Assembly: GCA_900545915.1 (NCBI GenBank)
Contig: URAV01000025.1
Location: 1-53,376, forward strand
Reading direction: 5' to 3'
Source of the DNA: an uncultured Porphyromonadaceae bacterium
GTDB lineage: Bacteria > Bacteroidota > Bacteroidia > Bacteroidales > Coprobacteraceae
Length of the DNA stretch: 53,376 nucleotides
Both the position numbers and the translations under genes were made by a program. The notes under the pieces were generated by a model that saw only the letters and a list, made by a program, of their open reading frames with translations, was not told the DNA's origin and did not search any database. Below are positions 53,179 through 53,376 of this stretch, piece after piece (position 1 is the stretch's first letter; the number at the start of each line of letters is the position of its first letter).

Positions 53179-53215
53179 AAAAACAGGCTATCTAATTTTG
53201 ATAGCCTGTTTTTTT
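53179..53215 (+). terminator. Terminator of rpsA
   Basis: AAACAGGCTATC (53181-53192) pairs with GATAGCCTGTTT (53200-53211), followed by TTTT. Confidence 0.92.
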
Positions 53216-53326
53216 ACATTCTGAAAACTCATTACAGAACTATTTTTATTTAATTGTTTCAATATTAAAAGTCCTAATCTACAACAAACCGTATTAATTC
53301 CACTTCAAAGTATATAATCAACTAAA

Positions 53327-53335
53327 GGGGGGGGG
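53327..53335 (+). repeat. Run of nine G in AT-rich DNA
   Basis: Nine consecutive G bases sit in an otherwise AT-rich tract 40 bases before the window edge. Such runs can slip during replication. No gene is visible on either side within the window. Confidence 0.8.
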
Positions 53336-53376
53336 CAACTTTATTATTCTTTCTTTTATGTGTTACTTTTATACTC

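Overview
This is a low-GC chromosomal window from an anaerobic member of the Bacteroidota, most likely order Bacteroidales. Four things support that. Promoters are of the TTTG / TAnnTTTG type. The ilv operon has the Bacteroidales layout, with an acyl-ACP thioesterase inside it. TamL-type outer-membrane lipoproteins sit with TamB. Large secreted proteins end in T9SS-type sorting domains. The genus cannot be fixed from sequence alone; a Barnesiellaceae/Porphyromonadaceae-like genome would fit.

Layout. 1-1300: the 3' end of a YfcC-type membrane transporter convergent with thioredoxin, then tRNA-Arg(TCT). 1293-3614: a lone TamL-like Omp85 lipoprotein. 4108-10440: the branched-chain amino acid operon ilvD-ilvB-ilvN-thioesterase-ilvC, preceded by a promoter, an Ile/Leu/Val-rich leader peptide and a complete attenuator. 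10854-13139: a secreted pectate lyase and a small PepSY-like protein. 13322-20355: tamB-tamL. 20415-24018: pstSCAB (minus strand). 24346-28058: an NlpC/P60 peptidase, then an overlapping pair of lipid A phosphoethanolamine transferase and a POTRA-less Omp85 barrel. 28353-30343: a ModF-like double ABC ATPase and RpiB. 30652-34130: a small secreted protein and the peroxide-defence operon perR-rubrerythrin-catalase-DUF4491 behind tandem PerR boxes. 34357-37308: a TonB C-terminal-like protein and a CE12-type esterase. 37410-43561: galE; rplY-pth-hslR; a voltage-gated-type K+ channel; ilvE; an MsrB-MsrA fusion. 43853-48604: an HD protein, an LptD-like protein and CorA. 48839-50710: a fibronectin-type secreted protein. 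51362-53161: rpsA.

Two layers of non-coding structure stand out. The first is a dispersed, divergent ~155-175 bp repeat with terminal inverted repeats. It occupies many intergenic gaps (about nine substantial copies plus fragments), has no conserved ORF and looks like an old MITE or an intergenic RNA element. The second is the ilv leader, where a 23-codon peptide, a protector stem, an antiterminator and a terminator can all be drawn.

Functionally, the window is mostly housekeeping and envelope biogenesis (three Omp85-type barrels, TamB, an LptD-like protein, an EptA-like enzyme). It also holds BCAA synthesis, phosphate uptake, peroxide defence and pectin-related secreted enzymes. I see no CRISPR array, prophage or intact insertion sequence.
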